Origin: Halorubrum saccharovorum DSM 1137
GTDB lineage: Archaea > Halobacteriota > Halobacteria > Halobacteriales > Haloferacaceae
Direction: 5' to 3'
Length of the DNA: 50,269 bases
NCBI RefSeq assembly: GCF_000337915.1
Contig: NZ_AOJE01000012.1
Location: forward strand, 82,842-133,110
Part shown: positions 1 through 8,543 of the stretch, in pieces
Numbering within the stretch: the stretch's first letter is position 1
Layout of the letters: every line of letters begins with the position of its first letter
The notes under the pieces: generated by a model
What the model was told of the DNA's origin: nothing
The model's input: the letters and a program-made list of their open reading frames with translations, nothing else
Databases searched by the model: none
Translations under genes and position numbers: made by a program

Positions 1-147
1 AGTTTCAGCAATGTCGCGTTCGAGACAGCTCAAAATTGGCTCGAAGCCCTCGCAGTCTACCACAATTCACGCCAAACTTAACGCGACCGGTGATAAAGCG
101 GGAAGGAGAGGGCAGGGGAAGGCGGGAGGGACGAGAAGGCGAGTGAG
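1..147. other. window-edge intergenic stretch
   Basis: Short sequence between the window start and the 3' end of psmA. I see no credible gene, tRNA or repeat. It is locally A/T- and purine-richer than the coding sequence next to it, as expected for a haloarchaeal gene-end region. Reading frames through it give only arginine-rich, non-acidic translations that do not look like haloarchaeal proteins. Confidence 0.5.
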
Positions 148-930
148 TTACTCCTCGCCGTCGGCGTCCGCGTCCTCGTCGGCGGCGTCCGCGTCCTCCT
201 CGTCGGCGGTCGTCAGGCCGGCGGCCTCGAACGCGTCGGCGACCTCCTCGACGGGGAGGGTCCGGTAGCCGTCGGCCTCGGTGACCGTGGCGACGGCCAG
301 GTCCGCCGGTTCGAACTCGACGTCGTGGGCGGCGAGGGCGGCGACGCCGAGTTCGATGCCCGCGTCGATCGAGAGCCCGTCGGTCCACTCCTCCTCGAGG
401 TGGCCCTGAATGTCGGAGCGGCCGCCGCCGATGACGGTCGCCTTCCACTCGTTAGGGGTCCCGGAGGGGTCGGCAGCGAACAGGCGCGGCTCGCCGTTGT
501 CGATGCCACCGATGAGAAGCGCGGCGCCGTACGGCCGGGTGCCGCCGCGCTGGGTGTTCTCCTGGATGTGATCGGTGACGAATTTCGTCAGCGTCTCGAC
601 GCCGACCGGCTCGCCGTAGCGGAGGCGGTTCCCCTGCGACTGGCGCCGTGCGAGGTCGATCAGCTGGCGGGCGTCGGCGACGTGGCCGGCGCTCGCGGTA
701 CCGAGGTGGTCGTCGAGCTTGTGGAGCTTCTCGATGCTCTCGGCCTCCATCAGCGTCGAGGACGCGCGGGACATCGCGACGAAGACGACGCCGTCGGCCG
801 TCCGAACGCCGACGCTCGGCGCGCCGCGCGAGACCGCCTCGCGGGCGTACTCTACCTGATAGATGCGCCCGTCCGGCGAGAACAGCGACGTGCCGCGGTC
901 GTACGCCTGCTGGTCGTTACCGCCCATCAT
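148..930 (-). CDS. psmA: proteasome alpha subunit
   Basis: 260-residue alpha-type subunit of the 20S proteasome, which forms the outer gating rings of the cytoplasmic protease. The N-terminus carries the alpha signature (YDRGTSLFSPDGRIYQVEYA, residues about 10-29), the segment that gates substrate entry and contacts PAN or Cdc48-type ATPases. The body follows the family pattern (SVGVRTADGVV, GTASAGHVADAR, RPYGAALLIGG). It ends in an Asp/Glu/Ala tail of about 25 residues, typical of haloarchaea. Alpha subunits lack the catalytic Thr of beta subunits. Two ATGs in tandem could serve as start; the first is used. The PAN ATPase lies about 24 kb away in this window; no beta-subunit gene is present. 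The usual archaeal exosome-proteasome neighbours are not visible on the upstream side. Confidence 0.97.
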   Translation of the reverse strand: MMGGNDQQAYDRGTSLFSPDGRIYQVEYAREAVSRGAPSVGVRTADGVVFVAMSRASSTLMEAESIEKLHKLDDHLGTASAGHVADARQLIDLARRQSQGNRLRYGEPVGVETLTKFVTDHIQENTQRGGTRPYGAALLIGGIDNGEPRLFAADPSGTPNEWKATVIGGGRSDIQGHLEEEWTDGLSIDAGIELGVAALAAHDVEFEPADLAVATVTEADGYRTLPVEEVADAFEAAGLTTADEEDADAADEDADADGEE

Positions 931-1130
931 CGTCGATCACCCGCTCTCGCGGTGTCGCGCTGGCTCATTACCCTTCCTTACGCCGGACGGTTGAAAAAGC
1001 ATCCGTAACCGGTACAGACAGTCCGGGACCCGGCACCCTATACGTCCGCGTCGGTCGGCGAACTGGGACGGTCCGGAGCGACCCGGGGCGGCGATCGGTC
1101 GTCCTCGACGCGACGACACCTCCCTACGAC

Positions 1131-1140
1131 GGATATATAT
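1131..1140 (+). promoter_or_regulatory. TATA box for the secreted CARDB-like gene
   Basis: The run GGATATATAT is centred about 25 bases upstream of the GTG at 1161. In haloarchaea transcription starts about 25 bases after the TATA centre, so the transcript would begin at or next to the start codon (leaderless). This supports GTG 1161 over any of the far upstream in-frame starts. Confidence 0.7.
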
Positions 1141-1160
1141 CGCGCGGTCCCCTAACAGGA

Positions 1161-2594
1161 GTGACATTGACACTCACGAGAACCACAGCCGCGCTGCTGG
1201 CCCTGCTGACGCTCCTGGGGGCCGTCGGCGCGGCCGCGGCGGTGCCCGACGCCCGGATCGCCGTCGACGGGGTCGACGTGAGTTCGAGCGAGCCCGCGGT
1301 CGGTGAGCGGACGGCGCTGAACGTGACCGTCTCGAACTCCGGCGGGAGCCCGGCGGCGGCCGACGTGCGGAGCGTCCGCCTCCTCGACGCGGGCGACGAG
1401 GTCGGTGACGACGGGGACGGCGACCCCCGCGACGAGGCGACCGCGGTCGGGGCGCTCTCGGCCGGCGACGCGACCGACGTGGTGCTGTGGACCCGGTTCG
1501 ACGAGCCGGGCGAGCACCGGCTCACGGTCGAGGTCGTCGCCGAGGAGGAGGCGACGGGCGGCGAGGACGACGACGGGGGGACCGTCACCGTGACCCGCGA
1601 CGTGATCGTCGACGTGCAGCCGGCCGAGGTCGCGCTCGGCGTGCGGACGCGGGCGCTCTCGCCGGAGGACCTCCAGAGCGACGAGGAGGATCAGAGCGCC
1701 GGCGGGATCGGGGTCAGCGGCATCGAGGGCGTCTTCGGCGGCGGTGGCGGCGGGCTCCAGTCCGCCGAGGACGACGAGGGCGAGCCGGTCCGGTCGGCCG
1801 ATTCCCCGGTCGCGGTGACCGTCGTCAACACCGGGACCTCGACCGCCGACCGCGTGAGCCTGACCGCTGTCGGGACGCCGGTCGGGGAGGACGGCAGTGA
1901 GAGCGACGGCGACGGGACGGAGGGCGACGGGACAGACGGCGAGGACGGCGGCGAGGCCGAGCCGACCGTCGAGGTCGGTCCCTTCGTCGTCGAGGACGTC
2001 GCGCCCGGCGAGGAGCGGCAGGTTATCGTTGATCTCGGTCGCCTCGACGAGCGTTCCGAGGTGACGGTCACGGCGGCGTTCCGGTCCGAGCTCGACGCGC
2101 CGGCCGGCGCGGGCGCGAACCGGACGGCGACGTCGACGCTCCGATACCCGCCGCGGGAGGGCAACCCGACGGTCACCGACGCGACCGTCCGGACGACCGC
2201 CGACGGCGAAGTGGTCGTGGACGCCAACCTCGGCAACGCCGGGACCGGCGACATAGAGGGCGTCGTCGTCTCGGTCGCGGGTGCCGAGGGAGTCGAGCCG
2301 ACCCCGGCGGGGCAGGAGTACTTCGTCGGCGGCGTGGGCGCGGGGGACTTCGTCGCCTTCGACCTGCGGACCCCGGCGAACGCCACCGTCGCCGACTCGG
2401 TCCCGATCCGGATCGCGTACACGGAACGCGGCGTCCGGTACGCCGAGACCGCGAGCGTGGCGCTCCCCGAGGGCGGTGGAGGCGGAGGGAGCTCAGGGGC
2501 GGTCGGCACGCTCGGGGCGCTCGGCGTCGTCGGCCTCGTCGGGGGCGCGGGGGTCGCGGTCGCCGGGAGCGCGATCCGTCGCCGCGATGTATAG
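1161..2594 (+). CDS. secreted CARDB/COG1361-like S-layer-domain protein, ABC partner
   Basis: 477-residue exported protein. A Sec-type signal segment (residues about 8-28, LTRTTAALLALLTLLGAVGAAAA) is followed by beta-rich repeats like CARDB/COG1361 domains (an N-terminal one at about 30-160 and others at about 210-330 and 340-430), separated by Gly/Asp/Glu-rich linkers. A C-terminal hydrophobic helix (about 447-470) followed by RRR-D-V would anchor it in the membrane with the bulk outside. The frame stays open for 170 codons upstream, but that part is Arg-rich, not haloarchaeal in composition, and lies antisense to psmA; the TATA box supports GTG 1161. It overlaps the following ATPase gene by 8 bases. 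I infer that it takes the place of the periplasmic adaptor of a MacB-like exporter or acts as an extracytoplasmic partner; the substrate is unknown. Confidence 0.8.
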   Translation: MTLTLTRTTAALLALLTLLGAVGAAAAVPDARIAVDGVDVSSSEPAVGERTALNVTVSNSGGSPAAADVRSVRLLDAGDEVGDDGDGDPRDEATAVGALSAGDATDVVLWTRFDEPGEHRLTVEVVAEEEATGGEDDDGGTVTVTRDVIVDVQPAEVALGVRTRALSPEDLQSDEEDQSAGGIGVSGIEGVFGGGGGGLQSAEDDEGEPVRSADSPVAVTVVNTGTSTADRVSLTAVGTPVGEDGSESDGDGTEGDGTDGEDGGEAEPTVEVGPFVVEDVAPGEERQVIVDLGRLDERSEVTVTAAFRSELDAPAGAGANRTATSTLRYPPREGNPTVTDATVRTTADGEVVVDANLGNAGTGDIEGVVVSVAGAEGVEPTPAGQEYFVGGVGAGDFVAFDLRTPANATVADSVPIRIAYTERGVRYAETASVALPEGGGGGGSSGAVGTLGALGVVGLVGGAGVAVAGSAIRRRDV

Positions 2595-3330
2595 CGTCGA
2601 GCTCCGCGGCGCGACCAAGCGGTACCCGGGCGGCGGCGCCGAACCGGTCGTGGCGCTCGACGACGTGGACTTCGCGGTCGAACCTGGGGAGTTCGTCGCG
2701 GTCGTCGGCCCCAGCGGCTCCGGGAAGTCGACGCTGCTCAACGTGCTCGGCCTGCTGGACGACCCCACCGAGGGATGGCGCCTGCTGGGCGGCACCGACG
2801 TGACCGGGCTCACGGTCGCCGAGCGCACCGCGGCCCGCAAGGAGTCGATCGGGTTCGTCTTCCAGGATTTCCACCTGCTGCCGACGCTGACCGCGGTCGA
2901 GAACGTCGCGCTGCCGACCGCGTTCGACCCCGGCGACGAGAGCGACCGCGCCGCCGACCTGCTCGACCGGTTCGGGCTCGGCGACCGGCTCGACCACGAG
3001 CCGTCGGAGCTGTCCGGCGGGCAGAAACAGCGGGTCGCCATCGCCAGGTCCCTCATCAACGATCCGGCGGTGCTGCTCGCGGACGAGCCGACGGGGAACC
3101 TCGACACGGAGACCGGCGAGTCGATCCTCGCGGAGTTCGAGCGCGTGAAGGAGGAGGGGGTCGCCGTCGTCGCCGTCACCCACGACCCGCTCGTCGAGGA
3201 GTTCGCGGACCGCGTCGTCGAACTCACGGACGGGGTGTTGGAGGGCGGGATTCCGGACGAAACGGACCCGACGGACGACGCCTCGCCGGCGCCCGACGCC
3301 GACTCGGCGACCGCGCCGGAGGAGCGATGA
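2587..3330 (+). CDS. ABC transporter ATP-binding protein, LolD/MacB type
   Basis: 247-residue ATPase of the MacB/LolD/FtsE group. Visible motifs: Walker A GPSGSGKST (about residue 40), Q-loop FVFQDFHLLPTLT, signature LSGGQKQRVAIA, Walker B AVLLADEPTGNLD and H-loop VTHDP. The TGNLD D-loop is typical of this subfamily. A 30-residue acidic, Pro/Ala-rich tail follows the ABC fold. The ATG overlaps the stop of the secreted partner by 8 bases, and its own stop overlaps the permease start in an ATGA, so the three are translationally coupled. The likely function is to power a mechanotransmission-type exporter or a lipoprotein-handling complex in the cytoplasmic membrane. Confidence 0.93.
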   Translation: MYSVELRGATKRYPGGGAEPVVALDDVDFAVEPGEFVAVVGPSGSGKSTLLNVLGLLDDPTEGWRLLGGTDVTGLTVAERTAARKESIGFVFQDFHLLPTLTAVENVALPTAFDPGDESDRAADLLDRFGLGDRLDHEPSELSGGQKQRVAIARSLINDPAVLLADEPTGNLDTETGESILAEFERVKEEGVAVVAVTHDPLVEEFADRVVELTDGVLEGGIPDETDPTDDASPAPDADSATAPEER

Positions 3331-4499
3331 GCGGGGGCGGAATCGCGCGGTGGCTCCGCGGCTGGCGCCCCGCCGTCTCGATGGCCGCGCGGAACCTCCG
3401 GCGAAACCGCGTGCGGACGGCCCTCGCGGTGCTCGGCGTCTGCATCGGCGTGCTCGCGGTCGCGGCGCTGGGGATCTTCGGGAACGTCCTCGCGCTCGGC
3501 GCTGACGACGCCATCGGCGACATCGGCACGCAGGTGGTGGTCTCGCCCAACGCCGACGCGGGCGTGGAGTCGCTCTCGGCGGCCGACGTGGCGGCGATCC
3601 GCCGCGCCGTCGACGACCCGGCGGTCGGCGATCCGGCCGTCGTCCCACTGTACTCCGACAACGCGGTCGTGGAAGGCGTGACCTCGCAGACCTTCGCGAC
3701 GATATACGGCGTCGAGGAGCCGGGCCTCGCGTTCGAGGCCGCCGAGGGCAGGCTCCCGGAGCGCCACCGACAGGGGGCGATCGTCGGCGCGGGCGTCGCC
3801 GAGGACCTCGGCGTCGAGGCGGGCGACACCGTCGGGATCGCCGGGACGCGGGTCCGCGTCGTCGCCGTGCTCGCCGAGAGCCAGACGTTCAGCCCGGTCG
3901 CGCCCGACGACGCCGTCTTCCTTCCGGAGTCGGCGTTCGCCGCCGACGGCTACGCGCAGGCGCTGGTCGTCGCGGAGTCGGGCGAGACGGCGCGGGCCGC
4001 CGCGGACGCGATCCGCGAGGGGGTGAACGCCCGCGAGGAGCGCGTCGACCTGTTCGAACTGGCGGCGATCGTCGACGAGATCAACGGGTTCTTCGACCTC
4101 CTGAGCACGTTCCTGCTCGGGCTCGGCGCCATCTCGCTCGTCGTCGCCGGCGTCTCGATCCTCAACGTCATGCTGATGAGCACCGTCGAGCGCAGACAGG
4201 AGATCGGCGTGATGCGCGCGGTCGGCGTGACGCGACGGGACGTGTTGCGCGTGCTCTTGGCGGAGGCCGGGCTCATCGGCGCGGCGGGCGCGGCGGCGGG
4301 GACCCTGCTGACCGTGCTGCTCGTCGCCGGGCTCGTGGCCGCGACGCCCACGGTCGACGCCGCGCTCGTTCTCGACCCGACGAACGGCTACTACCTCCTG
4401 TTGGCGCTCGGGTTCGGCGTCGGCGTCGGGCTCGTCAGCGGGGCGTACCCCGCGTGGAAGGCGGCGAACGAGCGCCCCGTGGAGGCCCTGCGGAGCTGA
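3327..4499 (+). CDS. ABC transporter permease, MacB/FtsX type
   Basis: 390-residue permease with the MacB layout: a cytoplasmic N-terminus with AARNLRRNRVRTALAVLGVCIGV leading into TM1 (about residues 25-55), a large extracytoplasmic MacB_PCD-like domain (about 60-265), then the FtsX-type core with three TM helices (about 270-300, 320-350 and 360-382). The coupling segment MSTVERRQEIGVMRAVGVTRRDV and the C-terminal PAWKAANERPVEALRS are family hallmarks. It is the last gene of a three-gene operon and ends about 100 bases from the convergent HTTM gene. Export rather than import is inferred from the family; the cargo is not evident. Confidence 0.93.
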   Translation: MSGGGIARWLRGWRPAVSMAARNLRRNRVRTALAVLGVCIGVLAVAALGIFGNVLALGADDAIGDIGTQVVVSPNADAGVESLSAADVAAIRRAVDDPAVGDPAVVPLYSDNAVVEGVTSQTFATIYGVEEPGLAFEAAEGRLPERHRQGAIVGAGVAEDLGVEAGDTVGIAGTRVRVVAVLAESQTFSPVAPDDAVFLPESAFAADGYAQALVVAESGETARAAADAIREGVNAREERVDLFELAAIVDEINGFFDLLSTFLLGLGAISLVVAGVSILNVMLMSTVERRQEIGVMRAVGVTRRDVLRVLLAEAGLIGAAGAAAGTLLTVLLVAGLVAATPTVDAALVLDPTNGYYLLLALGFGVGVGLVSGAYPAWKAANERPVEALRS

Positions 4500-4599
4500 G
4501 TCGATGGGGGGCAGTTCCGGGGCGTGACGCTCGCCCGGGAGAGGGGGTCGCGGCGCTCGGGAACCTCGCGATCGGCGCGCGGCGACCGATCCCCGCGGG

Positions 4600-6237
4600 T
4601 CACTCGTTCTGAACGAACGCGCCCGAGCAGTCGTACTCGATCAGTTCGAACTCGTTCGCGGCCGTGACGGTGCCGTTGTAGGGGTCGGTCCGCTCGTACA
4701 GCCGGTAGACGGTGACGTTCTCGACGGCGGTCGCGTGCGTTCGGTTCCACTCCGCACAGAGGTAGTTCGCGAGGTACGAACGGTGCCGCTCGTTGTCCGT
4801 CGACCCGACGTTGGAGAGGTACTTCCGCCAGCGCGCGGTGGGGTACGTCACGTCTACGTCCGGCGGTCGGTCCAGCGAGACCGCGGCGTCCCGGAGCACG
4901 TCGCGTTCGCCCCCGTGTTCGAGGGCGCCGGGCGCGGCGAACCACCGCGTCGTGCGGACGGGATCGGGCGCGAACATCTGCCAGTGCTGGTCCATCTCGA
5001 CGGTGTCGAGGACTTCTTCGCCGCGGTCCGGGACCTCGCCGTACCCCACCGACGCCGCGCTCGAAAGGAGGATCAAGGCGACGAAGACGGCGGGGAGCGC
5101 CGTCGAGAGGACGGTGCGGCCGGCTCCGACTCCCGCCGAGAGGCCGTTTCGGAGGCCGCCGAGTCGACCGTGGCCGCCGAGTCGACCGTGGCCGCCGAGT
5201 CTCGGGCTCGGCGGCGACGGGTCGAGCGAGGCCAGCGTGCCGCCGGCGGATCCGAGCCGCGCGCGCCACCGGGCGACGACCCCCGATGGTCCGAACCGAT
5301 CGAGTCCGCGCTCGGCGGCGTCCCAGACGGGCGTCTGGAAGAACGGAACGAACCCGACGACGGACACGACCGGAAAGAGATCGATCCGCATCGTGGCGGC
5401 CATCCCGAGGTGCATTCCGACGAACAGCGAGGCGAGCGCGGCGCGCGGAACGCCCGTGAGGACGACCAACAGGGGCGAAGCGAACAGCAGCGCGATCCAC
5501 GCGAACGTGGCCGCACGGAGCAGGGCGGGGAACTGAGGAAGCAGGTTACCGAGGTGGTAGGTGAAGTGGTCCGCCTGCATGACGTACGCGACGGCCTCGC
5601 CGCTCGTCCAGAGGTCGCCTTCCAGCTTGTGCAACGCGTTCGTGGCGTACATCACCAGCAGCTGGAGCAGGACTCCCGTCGAGGCGAACGTCGCCACCGC
5701 GGGACCGCGGGAGCCCGGTTCGGCCTCGCCGCCGGTGTCGTCCTGCCGGACCGAATCGACCGACCAGCGCGCGCCGAGCGGGAGGAAGGCGCCCCAGAAC
5801 AGCAGCATCGCCAGCAGGGAGTCGCCCGCGTTCAACACCATCGGGTTGCGGGCCTGAAGCGAGAGCAGTAGCAGCCACGAGACGACCGTCGCGAGCCGCG
5901 TTCGGTACCCGACGGCGAGCGCGAGGGCGACGACGCCGGCGACCGCGAACAGCGACGCGACGGCCCACGGCTCCCCGGAGAGCGCGTGAAGCGAGTACAC
6001 CTCCGAGTAGTCGGCGAACAGCGCGCGCCGCGGGAGCACGCCGGCGTCGGTGTAGAAGGCGGAGAGCGACCGTGATCGGCGGAGCAGGTCGGCGATCAGC
6101 AGCGCGCCGAGGCCGACTCGGAACGCGGCGAGGGCGCGCAGATCCACCGCCGCTCGCGCGGCGACGGCTACCGAGAGCCGTCGAACGACGGGCGCGAGCC
6201 GCGACCGGACGGCCGCGACGGAGGGGGATCGAGCCAT
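4600..6237 (-). CDS. HTTM (horizontally transferred transmembrane) domain protein
   Basis: 545-residue polytopic protein of the HTTM family, related to the membrane part of vitamin-K-dependent gamma-carboxylases. After a basic N-terminus come DLRALAAFRVGLGALLIADLL and LSAFYTDAGVLPRRAL, the typical HTTM start, then about eight TM helices up to residue 330. The segment YATNALHKLEGDLWTSGEAVAYVMQADHF is a conserved core motif. The C-terminal third (about 370-545) is a soluble domain with QHWQMFAPDP, typical of these proteins. A low-complexity stretch LGGHGRLGGHGRLGG at about 350 comes from an 18-base tandem repeat. It is divergent from a broken DCC/DUF393 gene, a common genomic partner of HTTM proteins. 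The substrate is unknown. Confidence 0.85.
   Translation of the reverse strand: MARSPSVAAVRSRLAPVVRRLSVAVAARAAVDLRALAAFRVGLGALLIADLLRRSRSLSAFYTDAGVLPRRALFADYSEVYSLHALSGEPWAVASLFAVAGVVALALAVGYRTRLATVVSWLLLLSLQARNPMVLNAGDSLLAMLLFWGAFLPLGARWSVDSVRQDDTGGEAEPGSRGPAVATFASTGVLLQLLVMYATNALHKLEGDLWTSGEAVAYVMQADHFTYHLGNLLPQFPALLRAATFAWIALLFASPLLVVLTGVPRAALASLFVGMHLGMAATMRIDLFPVVSVVGFVPFFQTPVWDAAERGLDRFGPSGVVARWRARLGSAGGTLASLDPSPPSPRLGGHGRLGGHGRLGGLRNGLSAGVGAGRTVLSTALPAVFVALILLSSAASVGYGEVPDRGEEVLDTVEMDQHWQMFAPDPVRTTRWFAAPGALEHGGERDVLRDAAVSLDRPPDVDVTYPTARWRKYLSNVGSTDNERHRSYLANYLCAEWNRTHATAVENVTVYRLYERTDPYNGTVTAANEFELIEYDCSGAFVQNE
5155..5205. repeat. 18-base tandem repeat inside the HTTM gene
   Basis: The 18-base unit GCCGCCGAGTCGACCGTG occurs at 5155-5172 and 5173-5190, followed by a partial third copy to about 5205. 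It stays in frame and encodes the Gly/His/Arg/Leu repeat in the linker between the membrane part and the C-terminal domain, so it probably arose by slippage and is tolerated. Confidence 0.8.
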
Positions 6238-6380
6238 AATTTTGTACTGCCGCTTGTCGGAACAATTCTGTAACAGAGATAAGCTTTCTGTAGACTGAAG
6301 CGTTCGCTTGCGTCACGATGCGGACTCGGGCTGGGGCAACCGGAATCCTGAACCGCGCGACGGCGTGACCGTGACGGGCG

Positions 6381-6792
6381 ATGGAGCGGGAGATCCCGGA
6401 AGACGCCGCGATCGTCTCTTCGACGGCGTCTGTAACTCTGTAGCGGGTTCGCACAGTTCATCTCCCCCCGCGACCCGGAGGGGGAGGACCGGTTCGCCTC
6501 GCCCCAGTCCGACGTCGGACGGGCGCTGCCGGCCGAACACGACCTCCCGACCGACGAGCCGGAGTCGATCGTCCTGATCGAAGACGGGGAGCGCTACGTG
6601 AAGTCGGCGGGGGTCATTCGGATCGCGGCGGGACTCTGCGGCCGCTATCGGCTGCTCTCCACGTTCCGATACGTCCCGGCCGCCGTCCGCGACCGCGTGT
6701 CCGACTTCGTCGCCGACCACCGGTACCGGTGGTTCGGGAAGAAGGACCGGTGTATGGCGCCGTCCGACGTGGAGTCGCGGTTCCGAGAGTGA
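6381..6792 (+). pseudogene. broken DCC-family thiol-disulfide oxidoreductase-like gene (DUF393)
   Basis: Reading the plus strand with two single-base deletions restored gives a DUF393/DCC protein of about 137 residues. The start reads M-E-R-E-I-P-E-D-A-A-I-V; the expected L-F-D-G-V-C-N then needs one extra base near 6412, and the second Cys of D-G-V-C-N-L-C needs another near 6435. After that the frame runs intact to the stop: QFISPRDPEG, then SIVLIEDGERYVKSAGVIRI and YRWFGKKDRCM. Without the corrections the first frame stops after about 20 codons. The 412-base span is two short of a multiple of three, matching two lost bases. An intact 64-codon frame (6598-6792) covers the C-terminal half only. 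It lies divergent to the HTTM gene, the usual neighbour of DCC proteins, so the pair seems to have been inherited and then half broken. Sequencing error is the main alternative. Confidence 0.8.
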
Positions 6793-6815
6793 ACCGGAGC
6801 ATCGCTCGACGGCGC

Positions 6816-7337
6816 TCACTCCGCGCCGCGTCGCTCGTAGGTGACGAACGCGAGGTCGCCGTCGGTCTCGCGGTCGCGCTCGTCCCACGCCTCGGCGTCC
6901 CACTCGGGGAACCGCGTGTCGCCGTCGGGACGCCCGGGAACCTCCGTCAACACCATCCGGTCGGCGCGGTCGAGGAACTGCTCGTAGACGGTGGCGCCAC
7001 CGATGACGTAGGCCTCGTCGACGCCGCGGTCGGCGGCGTCGGCGTCGGCGAGATCGATCGCCTCCTCGACGTCGTTCGCGACGACGGCGCCCTCGGGGAG
7101 GTCGAGGTCGCGCGTCGTCAACACGACGCTGGTCCGGTCGGGGAGCGGGCCGCCGATCCGGTCGGCGATGCTCTCGTAGGTCGCGCGGCCGACGATCACG
7201 GGGTGCCCGGTCGTGAGCCGCTTGAAGTGCGCCAGATCGGCCGGGTAGTGCCACGGCATGCCGCCGCTATCGCCGATGACGCGGTTCTCGGCGACCGCGG
7301 CGACGAGGACCAGGTCCGCGGACCGCTCCGGCGCCAT
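6816..7337 (-). CDS. folA: dihydrofolate reductase
   Basis: 173-residue DHFR, which reduces dihydrofolate to tetrahydrofolate with NADPH. Family landmarks: LVLVAAVAENRVIGDSGGMPWHYPADLAHFKRLT (the active-site loop with the M-P-W motif), GHPVIVGRATYESI (cofactor binding), VVLTTRD, and the second glycine motif YVIGGATVYEQFL. The acidic C-terminal strand YERRGAE closes the fold. The ATG at 7337 lies 8 bases after the stop of thyA, so the two form an operon that regenerates the folate oxidised by thymidylate synthase. The coupled thyA-DHFR pair is also known in other haloarchaea (for example the hts/hdr genes of Haloferax). Confidence 0.96.
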   Translation of the reverse strand: MAPERSADLVLVAAVAENRVIGDSGGMPWHYPADLAHFKRLTTGHPVIVGRATYESIADRIGGPLPDRTSVVLTTRDLDLPEGAVVANDVEEAIDLADADAADRGVDEAYVIGGATVYEQFLDRADRMVLTEVPGRPDGDTRFPEWDAEAWDERDRETDGDLAFVTYERRGAE

Positions 7338-7345
7338 CGACCCGG

Positions 7346-8374
7346 TCACTCCGCGACCGCGAACGAGATCCCGTCCGCGGAGTCGTAGTCGACGACCTCG
7401 ACGTCCTCGTAGGTGAGCTCGTCGAGCGGCACGTCGGCGATCTCGATCCGGGGGCGCTCGCGCGGCTCCCGCGAGAGCTGTTCGAGCAGGCCGGGGACGT
7501 GGTCGTACCCCTCCTCGCCGTCCGCCTCGTCGGGCGCGGTCCGCTCGACCCAGCTCTTCACGTCGAGGTAGTCGGCCTTGCTCTCGACGTTCGCGAGCCG
7601 CTCTTGCACGTACGGGAGGTTGTTCGCGTACCACTTCCCGCGCTCGCCGCGCCCGCAGTAGACGTGGGCGTCGACGACGGTGTGGCCGAACTCGCCCACT
7701 TCGAACCCCGTCCGCTGCGCGAGCGCGTTCGCGAGCAGCGCGTACGCGGCGATGTTGAACGGCACTCCGAGCGCGATGTCTCCAGAGCGCTGCGTGAGGT
7801 GGAGGTTGAGCCGGCCGTCCTGCACGTTCACGACGAAGGTGTAGTGGCACGGCGGCAGCGTCGAGACGGCCGCGTTGGCGGGGTGCCACGCGTTCACGAC
7901 CATCCGGCGCGATCGGGGGTTCTCGTCGAGGGTGTCGAGCACGTACTGAATCTGGTCGAACGTCCGGCGCTCGGTGCCGTCGGGTCCCTCCTCGACGTTC
8001 ACCCAGCGGTGGGCGTCCTCGGGCCACGTCTCGCCGGGGAGCGCGTCGACGCCGTCCGGCACGGGGAACCGGCGCCAGAACCGACCGTAGGCGGTGTCGA
8101 GGCGACCCTTCTCGTCGGCCCACGCGTCCCAGATCTTCGTCTCCTCGCGGAGGTTTCGGATGTGCTCCTCGCCGGAGAGGTACCAGAGCACCTCGTGGAT
8201 CAGCGAGTTCCAGCGGTAGCCGTCCATCTTCTTGGTCGTGAGGAGCGGGAACCCCTCCGCGAGGTCGACGGTGTACTGCCCGCTGAACGTCGCGATCGTG
8301 TCGACGCCGGTCCGGTTCGGCTTGTACGTGCCCGTCGACAGGGTGTCGTCGACGAGATCGAGGTACTGTTGCAT
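7346..8374 (-). CDS. thyA: thymidylate synthase
   Basis: 342-residue ThyA-type synthase converting dUMP to dTMP with methylene-tetrahydrofolate. The catalytic Cys sits in TLPPCHYTFVV, preceded by the phosphate-binding Arg pair in NPRSRRMVVNAW; LTQRSGDIALGVPFNIAAYALL and DAHVY are the other conserved blocks. The N-terminus carries STGTYKPNRTGVDTI. At 342 residues it is longer than the roughly 264 of the E. coli enzyme: there are extra acidic segments near residues 105-150 and 280-300. It is the first gene of a two-gene operon with DHFR. Flavin-dependent ThyX is excluded by the motifs. Confidence 0.97.
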   Translation of the reverse strand: MQQYLDLVDDTLSTGTYKPNRTGVDTIATFSGQYTVDLAEGFPLLTTKKMDGYRWNSLIHEVLWYLSGEEHIRNLREETKIWDAWADEKGRLDTAYGRFWRRFPVPDGVDALPGETWPEDAHRWVNVEEGPDGTERRTFDQIQYVLDTLDENPRSRRMVVNAWHPANAAVSTLPPCHYTFVVNVQDGRLNLHLTQRSGDIALGVPFNIAAYALLANALAQRTGFEVGEFGHTVVDAHVYCGRGERGKWYANNLPYVQERLANVESKADYLDVKSWVERTAPDEADGEEGYDHVPGLLEQLSREPRERPRIEIADVPLDELTYEDVEVVDYDSADGISFAVAE

Positions 8375-8543
8375 GGTGGGATCGGGCTCGCCGGCAGACT
8401 CGCCGGCGAGACGGGTTTACCTGTCCAAACGAACGGGCGAACCTAACCGTGACGGTCTGGCGTGCGGCTCGGCGGTGAACGCTTCGAAAGCCCCGACCGC
8501 AAAGTGGGATGTCTGAGACTATCCGGGCAGGTCAGTTAGAAGG

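Noticed and set aside
648-1160. In-frame N-terminal extension of the CARDB-like secreted protein
   Set aside because: Arg-rich translation, antisense to psmA, no acidic bias; the signal peptide and the TATA box fit GTG 1161.
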